A stretch of DNA of 64,000 nucleotides from Streptomyces griseomycini (GTDB lineage: Bacteria > Actinomycetota > Actinomycetes > Streptomycetales > Streptomycetaceae): NCBI RefSeq assembly GCF_014203535.1, contig NZ_JACHJI010000002.1, positions 625,042-689,041 of the forward strand, read 5' to 3'. The notes beneath the pieces are model-generated. The model saw only the letters and a list, made by a program, of their open reading frames with translations, had not been told where the DNA came from and searched no databases. Shown one piece after another: positions 43,221 to 54,165 of this stretch. The number at the start of each line of letters is the position of its first letter. The stretch's first letter is position 1. The position numbers and the translations under genes were made by a program.

Positions 43221-44927
43221 CTACAACGGCACGATGTCCGGGGCACCCAGCCGCGCCGCGTCCGCCGTCAGGTCGTCGGGCTGCCGCTGCGACTCCCGTT
43301 CGGCCTCCACCCGCTTCTCGTAGTGCTGCACCTCGCGGTCGATCTGGTCCTCGTCCCAGCCCAGCACCGGAGCCATCAGCTCGGCGGCCTCCCGTGCGCT
43401 GCGCGTCCCCCGGTCGAACGTCTCGATCGAGATGCGGGTGCGCCGCGTCAGCACGTCGTCCAGGTGCCGCGCCCCCTCGTGCGAGGCGGCGTAGGCGATC
43501 TCGGCGCGCAGATAGTCGTCGGCCGCCTGCAGCGGCTCGCCCAGCGAAGGGTCCGAGGCGATGAGGTCCAGGACCTCCTCCGCCATCGCCCCGTACCGGT
43601 GCAGCAGGTGCTCCACCCGCACCGTGTGCAGTCCGGTGCGTGCGGCGATCCGCGCCCGCGCGTTCCACAGCGCCCGGTACCCCTCGGCTCCCACCAGCGG
43701 CGTCTCCTCGGTGACGCAGTCGGCGACGCGCACGTCGAGTCCGTGCACCGCCGCGTCCACCGCGTCCTTGGCCATGACCCGGTACGTCGTGTACTTGCCG
43801 CCCGCCACCACCACGAGGCCGGGCACCGGATGGGCCACGGTGTGCTCGCGCGACAGCTTGCTGGTGGCGTCCGACTCGCCGGCGAGCAACGGCCTCAGAC
43901 CGGCGTACACGCCCTCGACGTCGTCCCGCGTGAGCGGGACCGCGAGCACCGAGTTGACGTGTTCCAGCAGGTAGTCGATGTCCGCGCTGGACGCGGCCGG
44001 GTGCGCCTTGTCGAGGTCCCAGTCGGTGTCCGTGGTCCCGACGATCCAGTGCCGGCCCCAGGGTATGACGAACAGCACGGACTTCTCGGTGCGCAGGATG
44101 AGCCCGGTCGTGGAGTGGATGCGGTCCTTGGGGACGACCAGGTGGATGCCCTTGGAGGCCCGGACGTGGAACTGCCCCCGCTCCCCGACCATCGCCTGGG
44201 TGTCGTCGGTCCACACGCCGGTGGCGTTGACGACCTGCCGGGCGCGGACCTCGTACTCCCCGCCGCCCTCGACGTCCTGCACCCGGGCGCCGACGACCCG
44301 CTCGCCCTCGCGCAGGAACCCGGTCACCCGTGCCCGGTTGGCGACCTTCGCGCCGTACGCCGCGGCCGTGCGGACGAGCGTCGCCACGAACCGGGCGTCG
44401 TCCATCTGGGCGTCGTAGTACTGCAACGCCCCGACCAGCGCGTCCTTCTTCAAGCAGGGCGCGACGCGCAGCGCGTGGCGGCGGCTCAGGTGACGGTGCA
44501 GGGGCAGGCCCCGCCCGTGCCCGCGGGCCATCGCCATGGCGTCGTAGAGCGCGACGCCCGACCCCGCGTACAGCCGCTCCCAGCCCTTGTGCTGCAACGG
44601 GTACAGGAACGGCACCGGCCTCACCAGGTGCGGAGCGAGCCTCTCCAGCAGCAGGCCGCGCTCCTTCAGCGCCTCCCGCACGAGCGCGAAGTCGAGCATC
44701 TCCAGGTAGCGCAGGCCGCCGTGGATCAGCTTGCTGGACCGGCTGGAGGTGCCCGACGCCCAGTCACGCGCCTCGACCAGCCCCGTGGACAGGCCACGGG
44801 TCGCGGCGTCGAGCGCGGTGCCCGCTCCGACCACGCCGCCGCCCACCACCAACACGTCCAGCTCGCGCTCGGCCATGGATGCGAGTGACTCGGCACGCTG
44901 TGCCGGCCCCAGTGTCGCTGTCCTCAC
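43221..44927 (-). CDS. glpD: Glycerol-3-phosphate dehydrogenase
   Basis: A 568-aa FAD-dependent aerobic glycerol-3-phosphate dehydrogenase, feeding electrons to the membrane quinone pool. The FAD motif VLVVGGGVVGAGTALDAATRG is at about residues 25-45; SSRSSKLIHGGLRYLE is the classic GlpD block, and the C-terminal DAO-C domain includes RTRISIETFDRG. GTG 44927 start with GGGAGG five bases upstream. It stands alone here, without glpK or glpF next to it. Confidence 0.95.
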   Translation of the reverse strand: MRTATLGPAQRAESLASMAERELDVLVVGGGVVGAGTALDAATRGLSTGLVEARDWASGTSSRSSKLIHGGLRYLEMLDFALVREALKERGLLLERLAPHLVRPVPFLYPLQHKGWERLYAGSGVALYDAMAMARGHGRGLPLHRHLSRRHALRVAPCLKKDALVGALQYYDAQMDDARFVATLVRTAAAYGAKVANRARVTGFLREGERVVGARVQDVEGGGEYEVRARQVVNATGVWTDDTQAMVGERGQFHVRASKGIHLVVPKDRIHSTTGLILRTEKSVLFVIPWGRHWIVGTTDTDWDLDKAHPAASSADIDYLLEHVNSVLAVPLTRDDVEGVYAGLRPLLAGESDATSKLSREHTVAHPVPGLVVVAGGKYTTYRVMAKDAVDAAVHGLDVRVADCVTEETPLVGAEGYRALWNARARIAARTGLHTVRVEHLLHRYGAMAEEVLDLIASDPSLGEPLQAADDYLRAEIAYAASHEGARHLDDVLTRRTRISIETFDRGTRSAREAAELMAPVLGWDEDQIDREVQHYEKRVEAERESQRQPDDLTADAARLGAPDIVPL

Positions 44928-45199
44928 CGCTGCCTCCCGCTCATCGGTCGCGTAGGCCGCACCCGTCGGGCGAAGCCCGGTTCCCCTCCCTCATGCCCAA
45001 ATTCTGACCGTCTTGCCCGACTTCAGCCACCACGCGCCCCAGCCTGTGGACGACCTCGCGGAACGACTCACCGAAACTCGGCCGACCAATCCCACATATC
45101 GGTCATATTTACTCCTAGTCTGACATTGCGCTCGCCCATCCTGTCCACAGGGTTTGCGCACCTGTCCCACTTCGGCTACTGGGAAGGACGGCCCACGCC

Positions 45200-46408
45200 A
45201 TGCCCGCAGATCTCGCCGTCATCGGACTCGGACCGTACGGCCTGCCCCTGGCCCAGGCCGCCGTCGCCGCCGGCATCCCCACCGTCGGTTACCGGACCGG
45301 CCCCGAGGCGGGCTCCCTCAGCCCCGCCGAACAGCGCCGCATGCTCGCCCAGGGCTTCCGCACGACGACCAACGCCGCCGAGCTCGGCCGGGTGCGCACC
45401 GCGGTCATCTGCGCGCCGGCCCCGCGCGGCGCGGACGGCGGGCTGGACCTGGGCCAGGTCGAGACGGCCGCCCGCACGCTCGCCGCCCGGCTGCGTCCGC
45501 ACACCACGGTGATCCTCGAGTCCCCCGCGCTCCCCGGCACGACGGAAGGCCCCCTCCTGCGCCTGCTCGAGTCGGGATCGGGACTCCGCGCGGGCCGCGA
45601 CTTCCACCTCGCCTACTCCCCCAGCCGCGTCGACCCCGGCAACCGCGACTTCACCCCCGCCAACACCCCCAAGGTCATCGGCGGCCTCACCCCGGCCTGC
45701 ACCGAGTCGGCCGCCGCCTTCTACGGACGGCTCACCGACAAGGTGGTCCGCGCGCGGGGGCCCCGCGAGGCGGAGACCGTGCAGCTCCTGGAGGCCAACT
45801 TCCGGCACGTCAACATCGCCCTGGTCAACGAGATGGCCGTCCTCTGCCACGACCTGGGCGTCGATCTGTGGGACGTCATCCGCTGCGCGGAGACCAAGCC
45901 CTTCGGCTTCCAGGCGTTCCGCCCCGGCCCCGGCGTGGGCGGTCACTCCGTGCCCCAGGACCTGACCGCCCACGCGGGCCGCACCCTGCGCATGGCGGAA
46001 CTCGCCCAGCAGGTCAACGGCCGGATGCCGCACTACGTCGTCCAGCGCGCCGCCGCGCTCCTCAACGAGCACGGCAAGTCCGCGCGCGGCGCCCGCGTGC
46101 TCCTCCTCGGCGTCACCTACAAGCCCGACCTCGCCGACCAGCAGGGCTCCCCCGCCCAGGAGATCGCGGTCCGGCTGATGGAGCTCGGCGCGTCCGTCAG
46201 CTACCACGACCCGCACGTGCCGTCCTGGAACGTCCTCGACCGCCCCGTCCCCCGCGCCGACTCCCTCTACGAGGCCGCCGCCGACGCCGACCTGACGATC
46301 CTGCTCCAGCCGCACCGCACGTACGACCTCCAGGGCCTGTCGGTGAAGGCCCAGCTGCTGCTGGACACGCGGGGGGCCACCCCCACGGGGGCGGCGCACC
46401 GGTTGTGA
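45200..46408 (+). CDS. UDP-glucose/GDP-mannose dehydrogenase-like, Cys missing
   Basis: A 402-aa member of the nucleotide-sugar dehydrogenase family. An N-terminal NAD motif GLGPYGLPLA, the APAP/SPALPGT region, the YSPSRVDPGNR block, the LLEANFRHVNIALVNEMAVLC helix and the C-terminal GVTYKPDLADQQGSPA block are all present. The catalytic loop normally GxGxGGxC reads PGPGVGGHSVPQD, so the nucleophilic Cys is Ser250. ATG 45200 has GGAAGGACGG about ten bases upstream. It may be non-catalytic or do half of the usual two-step oxidation. Confidence 0.85.
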   Translation: MPADLAVIGLGPYGLPLAQAAVAAGIPTVGYRTGPEAGSLSPAEQRRMLAQGFRTTTNAAELGRVRTAVICAPAPRGADGGLDLGQVETAARTLAARLRPHTTVILESPALPGTTEGPLLRLLESGSGLRAGRDFHLAYSPSRVDPGNRDFTPANTPKVIGGLTPACTESAAAFYGRLTDKVVRARGPREAETVQLLEANFRHVNIALVNEMAVLCHDLGVDLWDVIRCAETKPFGFQAFRPGPGVGGHSVPQDLTAHAGRTLRMAELAQQVNGRMPHYVVQRAAALLNEHGKSARGARVLLLGVTYKPDLADQQGSPAQEIAVRLMELGASVSYHDPHVPSWNVLDRPVPRADSLYEAAADADLTILLQPHRTYDLQGLSVKAQLLLDTRGATPTGAAHRL

Positions 46409-46887
46409 GCGGGGGCGCCCGGAGCGGGGCCGTGCCCCCGGGGCCGGTGGTGACCGAGCCGCGGCGCCGGTACCGTCGGGCAACAGGTGGAGCCCGCCGC
46501 AGCGGGCACCGCGGCAGGCTCCGGGACGATGCACGGGCGTCCGCCCCCAGGTCCCATAGGGGCGGCCGCTCTCCATCCGAGAATCCGCAGGATCCGCCTC
46601 CTCCGGCACTCCACCGTCCGAAGACGGATCCGATCCCAGCGAGTGGGCTCGCGGTGGCGTCCCCTGGGCGCCCCCTCCACGACACCGCCCAGTGGCCCGG
46701 TGGACGGTCCGTCGGAATCGGGCCGGTCCCCGAGGGCGGGGTCCGGACCAGGTCCTCGGAAGGGGGCTCCCAGGAGAACCGGGGCGCCGTCGCCGGCGGT
46801 AGCGGCCTCACACGGGTGGACCAGCGCGCTTTCGGCCCGAAAGCAACCGCGCGCCCCTCCACCACCACGAGCGCCCCCGTCCCCCCG
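46409..46887. other. Intergenic region before convergent terminator
   Basis: About 480 bp of GC-rich sequence without a supported gene. Frames open here read as low-complexity Arg/Pro/Gly. Only the terminator at its right end is assignable. Confidence 0.5.
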
Positions 46888-46935
46888 CACGCGGAGGGGC
46901 CGGTCACCCGTCCGGGTGACCGGCCCCTCCGTGTG
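46888..46935. terminator. Bidirectional terminator, 18-23 bp stem
   Basis: GGAGGGGCCGGTCACCCG (46893-46910) is the exact reverse complement of 46913-46930; outer bases CACGC/GTGTG extend it with one G:T pair. It lies just after the stop of the guaB3-like gene and faces the dehydrogenase-like gene. Confidence 0.8.
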
Positions 46936-46946
46936 GCGCGGGAGGA

Positions 46947-48071
46947 CTACCGCCGGTGCTGCGAGTCCGCCACCGTCACCTCGACGCGCTGGAACTCCTT
47001 CAGCTCGCTGTAGCCCGTGGTGGACATCGCGCGGCGCAGGGCGCCGAAGAGGTTCATCGAGCCGTCGGGGGTGTGGGACGGGCCGGTGAGGATCTCCTCC
47101 AGGGTGCCGACCGTGCCGAGGTCGACCTTCTGGCCGCGCGGCAGCTCCTCGTTCACCGCCTCCATGCCCCAGTGGTTGCCCCGGCCCGGACCGTCGGTCG
47201 CGCGGGCGAGCGGGGAGCCCATCATCACCGCGTCGGCGCCGCAGGCGATCGCCTTGGGCAGGTCGCCGGACCAGCCGACGCCGCCGTCCGCGATCACGTG
47301 CACGTACCGGCCGCCGGACTCGTCCATGTAGTCGCGGCGGGCGGCGGCCACGTCGGCGACCGCGGTGGCCATCGGGACCTGGATGCCGAGCACGTTGCGC
47401 GTGGTGTGCGCGGCGCCGCCGCCGAAGCCGACCAGCACGCCGGCCGCGCCGGTGCGCATCAGGTGCAGGGCGGCGGTGTAGGTGGCGCAGCCGCCGACGA
47501 TCACCGGGACGTCGAGCTCGTAGATGAACTGCTTCAGGTTCAGCGGCTCGTGCGAGGAGGAGACGTGCTCCGCCGAGACCGTCGTGCCGCGGATGACGAA
47601 GATGTCCACGCCCGCGTCGACGACGGCCTTGGAGAACTGGGCGGTGCGCTGCGGGGAGAGCGCGGCGGCGGTGACCACGCCCGAGTCGCGCACCTCCTTG
47701 ATGCGCTGCCCGATCAGCTCCTCCTTGACGGGAGCCGCGTAGATCTCCTGGAGGCGGCGGGTGGCCGTCTCGGCGGGCAGGCCGACGATCTCGTCCAGCA
47801 GCGGCTGCGGGTCCTCGTAGCGCGTCCACAGGCCCTCGAGGTTCAGCACGCCGAGACCACCGAGCTCGCCGATGCGGATCGCCGTGGCCGGCGAGACCAC
47901 CGAGTCCATGGGGGCGGCCAGGAAGGGCAGCTCGAAGCGGTAGGCGTCGATCTGCCAGGCGATCGAGACCTCCTTCGGGTCCCGCGTACGGCGGCTGGGG
48001 ACGACGGCGATGTCGTCGAAGGCGTACGCCCGGCGGCCGCGCTTGCCGCGCCCGATCTCGATCTCAGTCAC
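46947..48071 (-). CDS. GuaB3-family IMP dehydrogenase-related protein
   Basis: A 374-aa TIM-barrel protein of the IMPDH/GMPR superfamily, without CBS domains. It has the family start ([17 protein letters not shown]), the phosphate-binding block ([30 protein letters not shown]), and in place of the catalytic Cys loop (GSxCxTR in IMPDH) a stretch [16 protein letters not shown] with no Cys. This is the GuaB3 subfamily conserved next to guaB in actinobacteria; its reaction in actinobacteria is, to my knowledge, unsettled. ATG 48071 start. It lies 140 bp downstream of guaB on the same strand. Confidence 0.88.
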   Translation of the reverse strand: MTEIEIGRGKRGRRAYAFDDIAVVPSRRTRDPKEVSIAWQIDAYRFELPFLAAPMDSVVSPATAIRIGELGGLGVLNLEGLWTRYEDPQPLLDEIVGLPAETATRRLQEIYAAPVKEELIGQRIKEVRDSGVVTAAALSPQRTAQFSKAVVDAGVDIFVIRGTTVSAEHVSSSHEPLNLKQFIYELDVPVIVGGCATYTAALHLMRTGAAGVLVGFGGGAAHTTRNVLGIQVPMATAVADVAAARRDYMDESGGRYVHVIADGGVGWSGDLPKAIACGADAVMMGSPLARATDGPGRGNHWGMEAVNEELPRGQKVDLGTVGTLEEILTGPSHTPDGSMNLFGALRRAMSTTGYSELKEFQRVEVTVADSQHRR

Positions 48072-48154
48072 GTCTGTGGCCTTTCCCTGATGCGTTGCAG
48101 CGCCTTCCAGTATCCCCGACGGCCGTGCCGGACACCGCCCCGGACGTACGACGG

Positions 48155-48183
48155 GGGCGGCCCCGGATGCTCCGGAGCCGCCC
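48155..48183 (-). terminator. Hairpin between guaB and guaB3-like gene
   Basis: GGGCGGC (48155-48161) pairs with GCCGCCC (48177-48183), and inside it CCGGA pairs with TCCGG, with one mismatch. It may attenuate or end the guaB transcript before the guaB3-like gene. Confidence 0.5.
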
Positions 48184-48211
48184 TCGGGAAGCCCGCCGAC
48201 CGTGCGGCTGC

Positions 48212-49756
<1,545 letters not shown>

Positions 49757-49873
49757 CTAACGGGAAGCGGAGGTGTCTCATTCCACGATCTTGCACGGCT
49801 CCGGGCTTCGTATGTTCGTACGGGCACGCCTGTGTGTCCGTTCATGCGCCGAGGGACGGCGCACCGGCGGTGG

Positions 49874-50461
49874 TCACTGTTCCGCCAGCGCGCGCAGTCG
49901 GCTCAGCGCGCGGTGCTGGGCCACCCGGACCGCCCCGGGTGACATTCCCAACATCTGTCCAGTCTCCTCCGCCGTGAGGCCCACGGCGATGCGCAGCAGC
50001 AGCAGCTCGCGCTGGTTCTCGGGCAGGCTGGCCAGCAGCTTCTTGGCCCACTCGGCGTCGCTGCTGAGCAGCGCGCGCTCCTCCGGGCCGAGGGAGTCGT
50101 CGGGGCGCTCGGGCATCTCGTCGGACGGCACCGCCGTCGAGCCGGGATGCCGCATCGCCGCGCGCTGCAGGTCGGCGACCTTGTGGGAGGCGATGGCGAA
50201 GACGAACGCCTCGAAGGGCCGGCCGGTGTCCCGGTAGCGGGGCAGTGCGAGGAGCACCGCGACGCAGACCTCCTGGGCGAGGTCCTCGACGAAGTGCCGG
50301 GCGTCGCCCGGGAGCCGGGACAGGCGGGTGCGGCAGTAGCGCAGTGCCAGCGGGTGGACATGGGCCAGCAGGTCGTGCGTGGCCTGCTCGTCCCCGTCGA
50401 CGGCGCGGTGGACGAGCGCACCGATCGCCCCCTGGGCCGTGCCCGCCTCGTCGTCGCGCAT
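49874..50461 (-). CDS. shbA: ECF sigma factor ShbA/SigD-type
   Basis: A 195-aa ECF-type sigma factor. Region 2 is seen around [18 protein letters not shown] and [23 protein letters not shown]; region 4 has [45 protein letters not shown]. Location between guaB and bldM is that of ShbA, shown in S. griseus to drive transcription of the principal sigma gene hrdB, and of mycobacterial SigD beside guaB. ATG 50461 gives the usual length; the frame is open upstream to ATG 50602. No anti-sigma gene is adjacent. Confidence 0.85.
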   Translation of the reverse strand: MRDDEAGTAQGAIGALVHRAVDGDEQATHDLLAHVHPLALRYCRTRLSRLPGDARHFVEDLAQEVCVAVLLALPRYRDTGRPFEAFVFAIASHKVADLQRAAMRHPGSTAVPSDEMPERPDDSLGPEERALLSSDAEWAKKLLASLPENQRELLLLRIAVGLTAEETGQMLGMSPGAVRVAQHRALSRLRALAEQ

Positions 50462-50923
50462 CGGTCCATGGTGCCTTGCGGACGCCGGGTCCGCGGCACC
50501 GCGTCCTTCGTTGTGCACCGAAGCGTTATGAGCAGGTGCGCCGGAACCCATCCCCTGCGCCCTCCCCTTCCGCTCGACCGACTCGTCCCCGAGGAACTCC
50601 ACACCTCAAGGATGCGGCATCCGCCGCGAAACGAGCAGTGGGCGGCCTTCGGTCACCGCCGAGACCCTGGTGGGTCCGGTTCTCGGGGCTCTCCCCGCGG
50701 CGCACGTGGCCGGTCCCGGGGCCTGTCGTCCGGATCGGTCCGGGTCCGCGCGGCCGGGTGCTCGCCCCGCCGGGCCGCGGCCCCCGCCCGGGCGGGGAGT
50801 GGGTCTCACCGACGGCGCCGTCCCCCGCCGGCATCGCCACGCGTGCGGGCGACCGGGGTGGGAGCAGCGTCACACGCGCGTGCGGCCCGGGCAGTGACGT
50901 CGTCCGGTGTGCGTCCGGCCCGG
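50462..50923. other. Intergenic region upstream of sigma factor gene
   Basis: About 460 bp between bldM's terminator and the sigma gene, which must contain the sigma gene's promoter. If the longer start at 50602 is used, part of it is coding. No clear promoter pair was recognised. Confidence 0.45.
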
Positions 50924-50947
50924 GCGGGGGCATCCGCGTGCCCCCGC
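50924..50947 (-). terminator. bldM terminator hairpin
   Basis: GCGGGGGCA (50924-50932) and TGCCCCCGC (50939-50947) form a perfect 9-bp stem with a 6-nt loop, 58 bp after the bldM stop. Confidence 0.6.
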
Positions 50948-51004
50948 TCGCCGGCTGCCGTGTGACGCCACGCGCCGCGTCCGGCCCGACTCGGAGGACA
51001 GGCC

Positions 51005-51616
51005 CTAGCGCACCAGGCCCCACCGGAAGCCGAGCGCCACCGCGTGGGCCCGGTCCGAGGCGCCGAGCTTCTTGAAGAGCCGCCGCGCGTGCGTCTTGAC
51101 GGTGTCCTCGGAGAGGAACAGTTCGCGGCCGATCTCGGCGTTGGAGCGGCCGTGGCTCATGCCCTCGAGGACCTGGATCTCACGCGCGGTGAGCGTGGGC
51201 GCGGCCCCCATCTCGGCGGAGCGCAGCCGGCGCGGGGCGAGCCGCCAGGTCGGGTCGGCGAGAGCCTGTGTGACCGTGGCGCGCAGTTCCGCGCGGGACG
51301 CGTCCTTGTGCAGATAGCCGCGGGCGCCGGCGGCCACCGCGAGCGCCACACCGTCGAGGTCCTCGGCGACGGTGAGCATGATGATGCGTGCTCCGGGGTC
51401 GGCGGACAGCAGCCGCCGGACGGTCTCGACGCCGCCCAGTCCGGGCATGCGCACGTCCATCAGAATCAGATCCGAGCGGTCGGCCCCCCAGCGGCGGAGG
51501 ACTTCCTCGCCGTTGGCAGCCGTCGTCACGCGCTCGACGCCGGGCACGGTCGCGACCGCGCGGCGGAGCGCCTCTCGGGCGAGCGGGGAGTCGTCGCAGA
51601 CGAGGACGGAAGTCAT
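51005..51616 (-). CDS. bldM: Developmental response regulator BldM
   Basis: A 203-aa orphan NarL/FixJ-type response regulator needed for aerial hyphae; it works as a homodimer and as a heterodimer with WhiI. The receiver has the acidic pair DD8-9 and Asp54 (ILMDVRMP); the C-terminal helix-turn-helix reads LTAREIQVLEGMSHG...DTVKTHARRLFKKLG. It matches the S. coelicolor protein as I remember it over its whole length. ATG 51616 has GGAGGGCGG upstream. No kinase gene is adjacent, and a sigma-BldN promoter lies 124-151 bp upstream of the ATG. Confidence 0.97.
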   Translation of the reverse strand: MTSVLVCDDSPLAREALRRAVATVPGVERVTTAANGEEVLRRWGADRSDLILMDVRMPGLGGVETVRRLLSADPGARIIMLTVAEDLDGVALAVAAGARGYLHKDASRAELRATVTQALADPTWRLAPRRLRSAEMGAAPTLTAREIQVLEGMSHGRSNAEIGRELFLSEDTVKTHARRLFKKLGASDRAHAVALGFRWGLVR

Positions 51617-51739
51617 GGCCGCCCTCCGCAGCTGATGCGCGTCACCTTGAGCCTCCAGGCTGGTACGAAATCGTCACCTGTGCGGTCGACCGTCTCGGAC
51701 GCCTGCCCGAGCGCTTGTTCCTTCAACCGCCTCGCACTC

Positions 51740-51767
51740 TCAACGACGGTCACTCGAAAGAGTTACG
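51740..51767 (-). promoter_or_regulatory. Sigma-BldN-dependent promoter of bldM
   Basis: On the minus strand CGTAAC (51767-51762), 16 bp, CGTTGA (51745-51740). This is exactly the element reported for bldMp1, read by the ECF sigma factor BldN. It gives an untranslated leader of about 115 nt. Confidence 0.85.
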
Positions 51768-51996
51768 GGGCCGTCTGCCATCTTCGGCACTCTACGTGAG
51801 GAGGCGGACACGATGCAGACATGCGCGGCGGACCCTCGAACTTTCACCACAACCCATGCCCCGTTTAGCCCCTTTTCTTCCCGTTTGCTGGTGTCCGGGG
51901 CTAGATTCGCAATGAGTCATATTTTCATCTCCTTGGATCGTAGTTGTACGGTCGTGGACACCGGATCCGCCCAGAACGGCTACAAGGGGTCACGCA

Positions 51997-52326
51997 ATGG
52001 CAGATTTCTCCCGCCTTCCCGGACCGAACGCGGACCTGTGGGACTGGCAGCTCCTGGCTGCGTGCCGCGGGGTGGACAGCTCGCTCTTCTTTCACCCGGA
52101 AGGCGAGCGGGGCGCGGCTCGAAGCGCCCGTGAGAACTCGGCCAAAGAGGTCTGCATGAGGTGCCCGGTGCGCGCCGAGTGCGCCGCCCACGCGCTGGCG
52201 GTACGCGAGCCGTACGGCGTGTGGGGCGGTCTGACCGAGGACGAGCGCGAGGAACTGATGGGACGGGCGCGCAACCGCCTGGTGTCGGCGTCGGCAGCCG
52301 GCGGGCACGCCACTTCGAACACCTGA
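51997..52326 (+). CDS. whiD: WhiB-like [4Fe-4S] regulator WhiD
   Basis: A 109-aa WhiB-family protein required for late spore maturation. Four cluster-binding cysteines are Cys23, Cys53, Cys56 and Cys62; the GVWGG turn (YGVWGGLTEDERE) and a basic tail (GRARNRLV) follow. Members bind region 4 of the principal sigma factor. ATG 51997 has AAGGGG eight bases upstream. It is divergent from bldM with a 380-bp intergenic region, the arrangement seen in other Streptomyces. Confidence 0.96.
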   Translation: MADFSRLPGPNADLWDWQLLAACRGVDSSLFFHPEGERGAARSARENSAKEVCMRCPVRAECAAHALAVREPYGVWGGLTEDEREELMGRARNRLVSASAAGGHATSNT

Positions 52327-52347
52327 AGGAACGTTTCTGCAAAAACC

Positions 52348-52370
52348 GGGGCACGCGTCCGTGCCCTTGT
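52348..52370 (+). terminator. whiD intrinsic terminator
   Basis: GGGCACG (52349-52355) and CGTGCCC (52360-52366) with a 4-nt loop, preceded by AAAAA and followed by TTGTTCT. A second palindrome, CGGTCGGT-C-ACCGACCG (52378-52394), lies just beyond. Confidence 0.7.
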
Positions 52371-52444
52371 TCTCCCCCGGTCGGTCACCGACCGTCACGT
52401 CATCACGCGGGGGCGGACCCGTCGGCCCGTGACCCCGGCCCGAG

Positions 52445-53341
52445 CTACCGAGCCGCCGCCCGCGCCAGCTGGTCCAGCGTCGCGGCGACCGCCGGCACCT
52501 GTGCGAGGTCGGGAAGGGTGAGCGCGACGATCTCCCGCCGCACGGCGGGCTCCAGGGCGACGGTGCGCACCCTCCTGGGCCGGACGGACTCGACGGCCAG
52601 CTGGGGCAGGACGGCGACCCCGAGCCCGGCGCCGACCAGGCCGGCGACCGCCGGGTAGTCATCGGTCGCGAAGTCGATGCGCGGGGTGAACCCGGCCGCC
52701 TCGCACACCTCGACCAACTGCCCCCGACAGCGGGGACAGCCGGCGATCCACGGGTCCTCGGCGAGTTCGCCGATGGCGACGGACTCCGCGTGCGCGAGCC
52801 GGTGCCGCTCGGGCACGAGTCCCACGAGCCGGTCCGTCAGCAGCGGCCGCACGACGAGGTCGTCCCACTCCTCGGCGCCCGCCGCCCCCTCGTAGCGGAA
52901 GGCGAGGGCCACGTCGCAGTCGCCCTCGCGCAGCATCCCGACGGAGCGGGGCGGCTCGGCCTCCTCCAGGGAGACCCGGGTACCGGGGTGGGCGCCGCGC
53001 AGGGCGGCGAGGGCCGTCGGGACGAGCGTGGAACTGCCGCTGGGGAAGGAGACGAGCCGGACCCGGCCCGCGCGCAGCCCGGCGATGGCGGCGACCTCCT
53101 CCTCGGCGGCGGTGAGCCCGGCGAGGATCCCGGCCGCGTGCCGCACCAGCGCCTCACCGGCCTGCGTCAGACGCATCTCGCGGCCGCTGCGGATGAGCAG
53201 GGGCGTGCCGACGGACGCCTCCAGGGCTTTCATCTGCTGGCTGACGGCGGGCTGGGTGCAGCCCAGCTCCCGGGCCGCGGCGGAGAAGGAACCGGTGGTG
53301 GCCACGGCGCGCAGCACACGCAGATGACGGGCTTCGATCAC
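52445..53341 (-). CDS. LysR-family transcriptional regulator
   Basis: A 298-aa LTTR. The N-terminal winged helix reads RHLRVLRAVATTGSFSAAARELGCTQPAVSQQMKALEASVG; the periplasmic-binding-like effector domain follows. GTG 53341 is the start because the DNA-binding domain begins at once; TATCCT on the minus strand (53353-53348) would make the transcript leaderless. It is divergent from a MOSC protein gene with 80 bp between them, the classical LTTR layout, so it probably regulates that gene and itself. Confidence 0.9.
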   Translation of the reverse strand: MIEARHLRVLRAVATTGSFSAAARELGCTQPAVSQQMKALEASVGTPLLIRSGREMRLTQAGEALVRHAAGILAGLTAAEEEVAAIAGLRAGRVRLVSFPSGSSTLVPTALAALRGAHPGTRVSLEEAEPPRSVGMLREGDCDVALAFRYEGAAGAEEWDDLVVRPLLTDRLVGLVPERHRLAHAESVAIGELAEDPWIAGCPRCRGQLVEVCEAAGFTPRIDFATDDYPAVAGLVGAGLGVAVLPQLAVESVRPRRVRTVALEPAVRREIVALTLPDLAQVPAVAATLDQLARAAAR

Positions 53342-53372
53342 ACTCCAAGGATAAGCGGCCCTTTGACGTCGA

Positions 53373-53399
53373 GGCCAATAATGCGTCGACGCTTTGGCC
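53373..53399. promoter_or_regulatory. Candidate LysR binding site
   Basis: GGCCAA (53373-53378) faces TTGGCC (53394-53399), with the perfect palindrome GCGTCGACGC (53383-53392) between them, in the middle of the LysR/MOSC divergent region. Confidence 0.5.
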
Positions 53400-53421
53400 C
53401 TCGTCGCCTACCGTGCGTCCC

Positions 53422-54102
53422 ATGAAGCTTCTGTCTGTGAACCTGGGGCGCCCCCGGGCCGTGCCGTACACGGACCACCCCGAGGGTCTGACCGGCATCG
53501 ACAAGCGGCCCGTCGACGGGCCGGTGCGGGTGGCCGCGCCGGGGTCGAAGGGGATCGGCGCGAGCGGACTGGCCGGGGACGCCGTGTGCGAGACGCGGCA
53601 CCACGGCGGAGACGACCAGGCCGTGTACGCCATGGCCCGTGAGGACCTCGACGAGTGGGAGCGCACGCTGGGGCGCCCGCTGCGCAACGGCTCGTTCGGC
53701 GAGAACCTCACCACCGAGGGCGTCGACGTGTCCGGTGCCCTGATCGGCGAGCGCTGGGCCGTCGGGTCCGAGGTGGTGCTGGAGGTCACCTCCGGGCGCA
53801 TCCCCTGCCGCACCTTCCAGGGCCACATGGGTGAGGAGCGCTGGGTGAAGCGGTTCACGGAGCGGGGTGCCCCGGGCGCGTACCTGCGGGTGATCCGGCC
53901 CGGTGAGATACGGGCGGGCGACACGGTGCGGATCGTGCACCGGCCGGACCACGACGTGACGGTCGCGCTGCAGTTCCGGGCGGTCACGACCGAGCGCGCG
54001 CTGCTGCCCCGGCTGCCGGCGGCGGGTGGGGCACTGCACCCGGAGGCGCTGGCGATGGCGCGGGCGTACGTGGAGAAGTACGGGGCGGGAACCGAGGCCT
54101 GA
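53422..54102 (+). CDS. MOSC-domain protein (YiiM-like)
   Basis: A 226-aa MOSC-domain protein. N-terminal KLLSVNLGRPRAVPY, then the central GDDQAVYAMAREDLDEWE, NGSFGENLTTEG and the conserved Cys in SGRIPCRTFQGHMGEERW, thought to bind sulfur or molybdenum cofactor in this family (YiiM-like members reduce N-hydroxylated compounds). ATG 53422 is chosen; GTG 53413 is in frame. A TACCGT element at 53408-53413 suggests a leaderless message. It is likely controlled by the divergent LysR gene. Confidence 0.88.
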   Translation: MKLLSVNLGRPRAVPYTDHPEGLTGIDKRPVDGPVRVAAPGSKGIGASGLAGDAVCETRHHGGDDQAVYAMAREDLDEWERTLGRPLRNGSFGENLTTEGVDVSGALIGERWAVGSEVVLEVTSGRIPCRTFQGHMGEERWVKRFTERGAPGAYLRVIRPGEIRAGDTVRIVHRPDHDVTVALQFRAVTTERALLPRLPAAGGALHPEALAMARAYVEKYGAGTEA

Positions 54103-54165
54103 CGGGCCGTCGGCCCGTCCGGCGCGGCTCCTAGGGGGAGAACCCGGACTCCGGGCGGGGGTCGG

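Noticed and set aside
45043..45151. CCTGTGGAC and GTCCACAGG as a DnaA-box pair / origin
   Set aside because: Only two near-matches 90 bp apart, no cluster of boxes and no dnaA/dnaN nearby; this region is not the origin.
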